From positions 1 through 5,863 of the forward strand of contig WBXE01000154.1 in the NCBI GenBank assembly GCA_008932955.1: 5,863 nucleotides of DNA, given 5' to 3'. The notes beneath the pieces were generated by a model. The model made no database searches and was not told where the DNA came from. It saw only the letters and a program-made list of their open reading frames with translations. Below, piece after piece: positions 5,570 to 5,863 of the stretch. Source of the stretch: Verrucomicrobiota bacterium (GTDB lineage: Bacteria > Verrucomicrobiota > Verrucomicrobiia > Verrucomicrobiales > Akkermansiaceae). Numbering within the stretch: position 1 is the first letter of the stretch; each line of letters starts with the position of its first letter. Position numbers and translations under genes: made by a program.

Positions 5570-5720
5570 CGGCCTGGACATGCGCCGCCGCCTCCCCGGC
5601 CCTTGGGTCGGTTTGGCGGCAATGGTTGCGGTCATTGCCAACCGCTTTTGCTAGGATTATCAAGTCCTCGTCCGCCGGAGCGGACAGATGGAGGCAAGCG
5701 ATTTGGGGGCCGGGTGGCAA

Positions 5721-5758
5721 GATTTAATTTTGGATTTTGGATTTTAAATTTTGGATTG
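5721..5758. repeat. AT-rich short tandem repeat
   Basis: TTTTGGATT recurs three times within this stretch, separated by only a few bases (around 5728, 5735 and 5749). The complementary reading is the AATCCAAAAT type of filler seen between genes in some verrucomicrobial and other large bacterial genomes. It contrasts sharply with the GC-rich sequence on both sides. Confidence 0.6.
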
Positions 5759-5810
5759 GAAGAGAGCTGCGTGCGGGGGCTGGGACTGCGCCCCCTATTG
5801 CGGGAAAGGC

Positions 5811-5850
5811 GAACATCGAACATCCAACGCCGAACATCCAACGTCGAACC
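5811..5850. repeat. Short tandem repeat with a duplicated 13-mer
   Basis: CGAACATCCAACG occurs exactly at 5817-5829 and again at 5831-5843, one base apart, with partial units before (GAACAT 5811-5816) and after (CGAAC 5845-5849). It lies 10 bases before a possible start codon at the window end, so it may sit in the 5' leader of the next gene. Confidence 0.7.
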
Positions 5851-5863
5851 GAAGAGAAGAATG

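Larger units (their letters stand above)
5111..5863. other. Long gene-poor intergenic mosaic of repeats
   Basis: I find no supported gene here. A 153-codon minus-strand frame (5180-5641) is open, but it is Pro/Arg/Ala-rich, has no recognisable domain and runs straight through the palindromes at 5479-5504 and 5544-5569, so I treat it as a repeat-derived open frame. The region carries hairpins, an AT-rich tandem (5721-5758) and a 13-base direct repeat (5811-5850). An ATG at the very end (5861-5863) follows GAAGAGAAGA, which could serve as a ribosome binding site for a plus-strand gene lying beyond the window. Confidence 0.55.

Noticed and set aside
1..5863. CRISPR array, tRNA or rRNA genes
   Set aside because: No regularly spaced repeats with unique spacers, no cloverleaf-like sequence and no rRNA signature were seen on either strand.

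Overview
The window looks like accessory DNA from a high-GC bacterium, most likely a member of the Verrucomicrobiota. This is inferred from three things. The secreted protein at 3569-5110 ends in a C-terminal layout I associate with that phylum. The intergenic DNA is packed with short palindromes and family repeats, such as the CGAACATCCAACG tandem near 5811-5850 and the AATCCAAAAT-type repeats near 5721-5758. Most start codons also lack a strong Shine-Dalgarno sequence. No ribosomal or tRNA marker is present, so the assignment is a guess.

Layout from left to right. Positions 2-175 hold the C-terminal end of a RelE/ParE-type toxin whose start lies off the window. Positions 176-429 are non-coding and carry a diverged repeat that recurs at 2382-2430. 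Positions 430-2189 are read as one complete IS110-family insertion sequence: a roughly 300-base structured non-coding left end, a 474-residue DEDD/serine recombinase (739-2163) and a very short right end. Positions 2190-2647 hold four consecutive hairpins, a long imperfect palindrome of REP/REPIN type and the tail of a broken reading frame. Two minus-strand genes follow: a 246-residue protein with a faint uracil-DNA-glycosylase-like layout (2677-3417) and a 513-residue secreted protein (3569-5110) with BspA-type leucine-rich repeats, two tandem cadherin-like beta-sandwich domains and a verrucomicrobial C-terminal domain. Positions 5111-5863 have no convincing gene and are a mosaic of palindromes and short tandem repeats.

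The most interesting system is the IS110 element. IS110 recombinases are known to be guided by a bridge RNA encoded in the element's non-coding end, with one loop pairing to the target and another to the donor (the joined element ends). If the element is bounded by a CT core at 430-431 and 2188-2189, the left non-coding end contains a candidate for each of the four expected guides. The left target guide candidate (508-517) pairs with the flank through ten bases including two G.U pairs. The right target guide (552-556) pairs through five bases, the left donor guide (638-647) matches 8 of 10, and the right donor guide (669-674) matches 6 of 6. The target candidates sit inside a long 11-bp closing stem (491-501 with 588-598). 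This gives testable element ends, core and target, though several boundary registers were tried by eye and no statistics could be run.

The other genes show no functional link to the insertion sequence. The region reads as an insertion and repeat hotspot with an orphan toxin end, a transposable element, repeat debris and two independent minus-strand genes.
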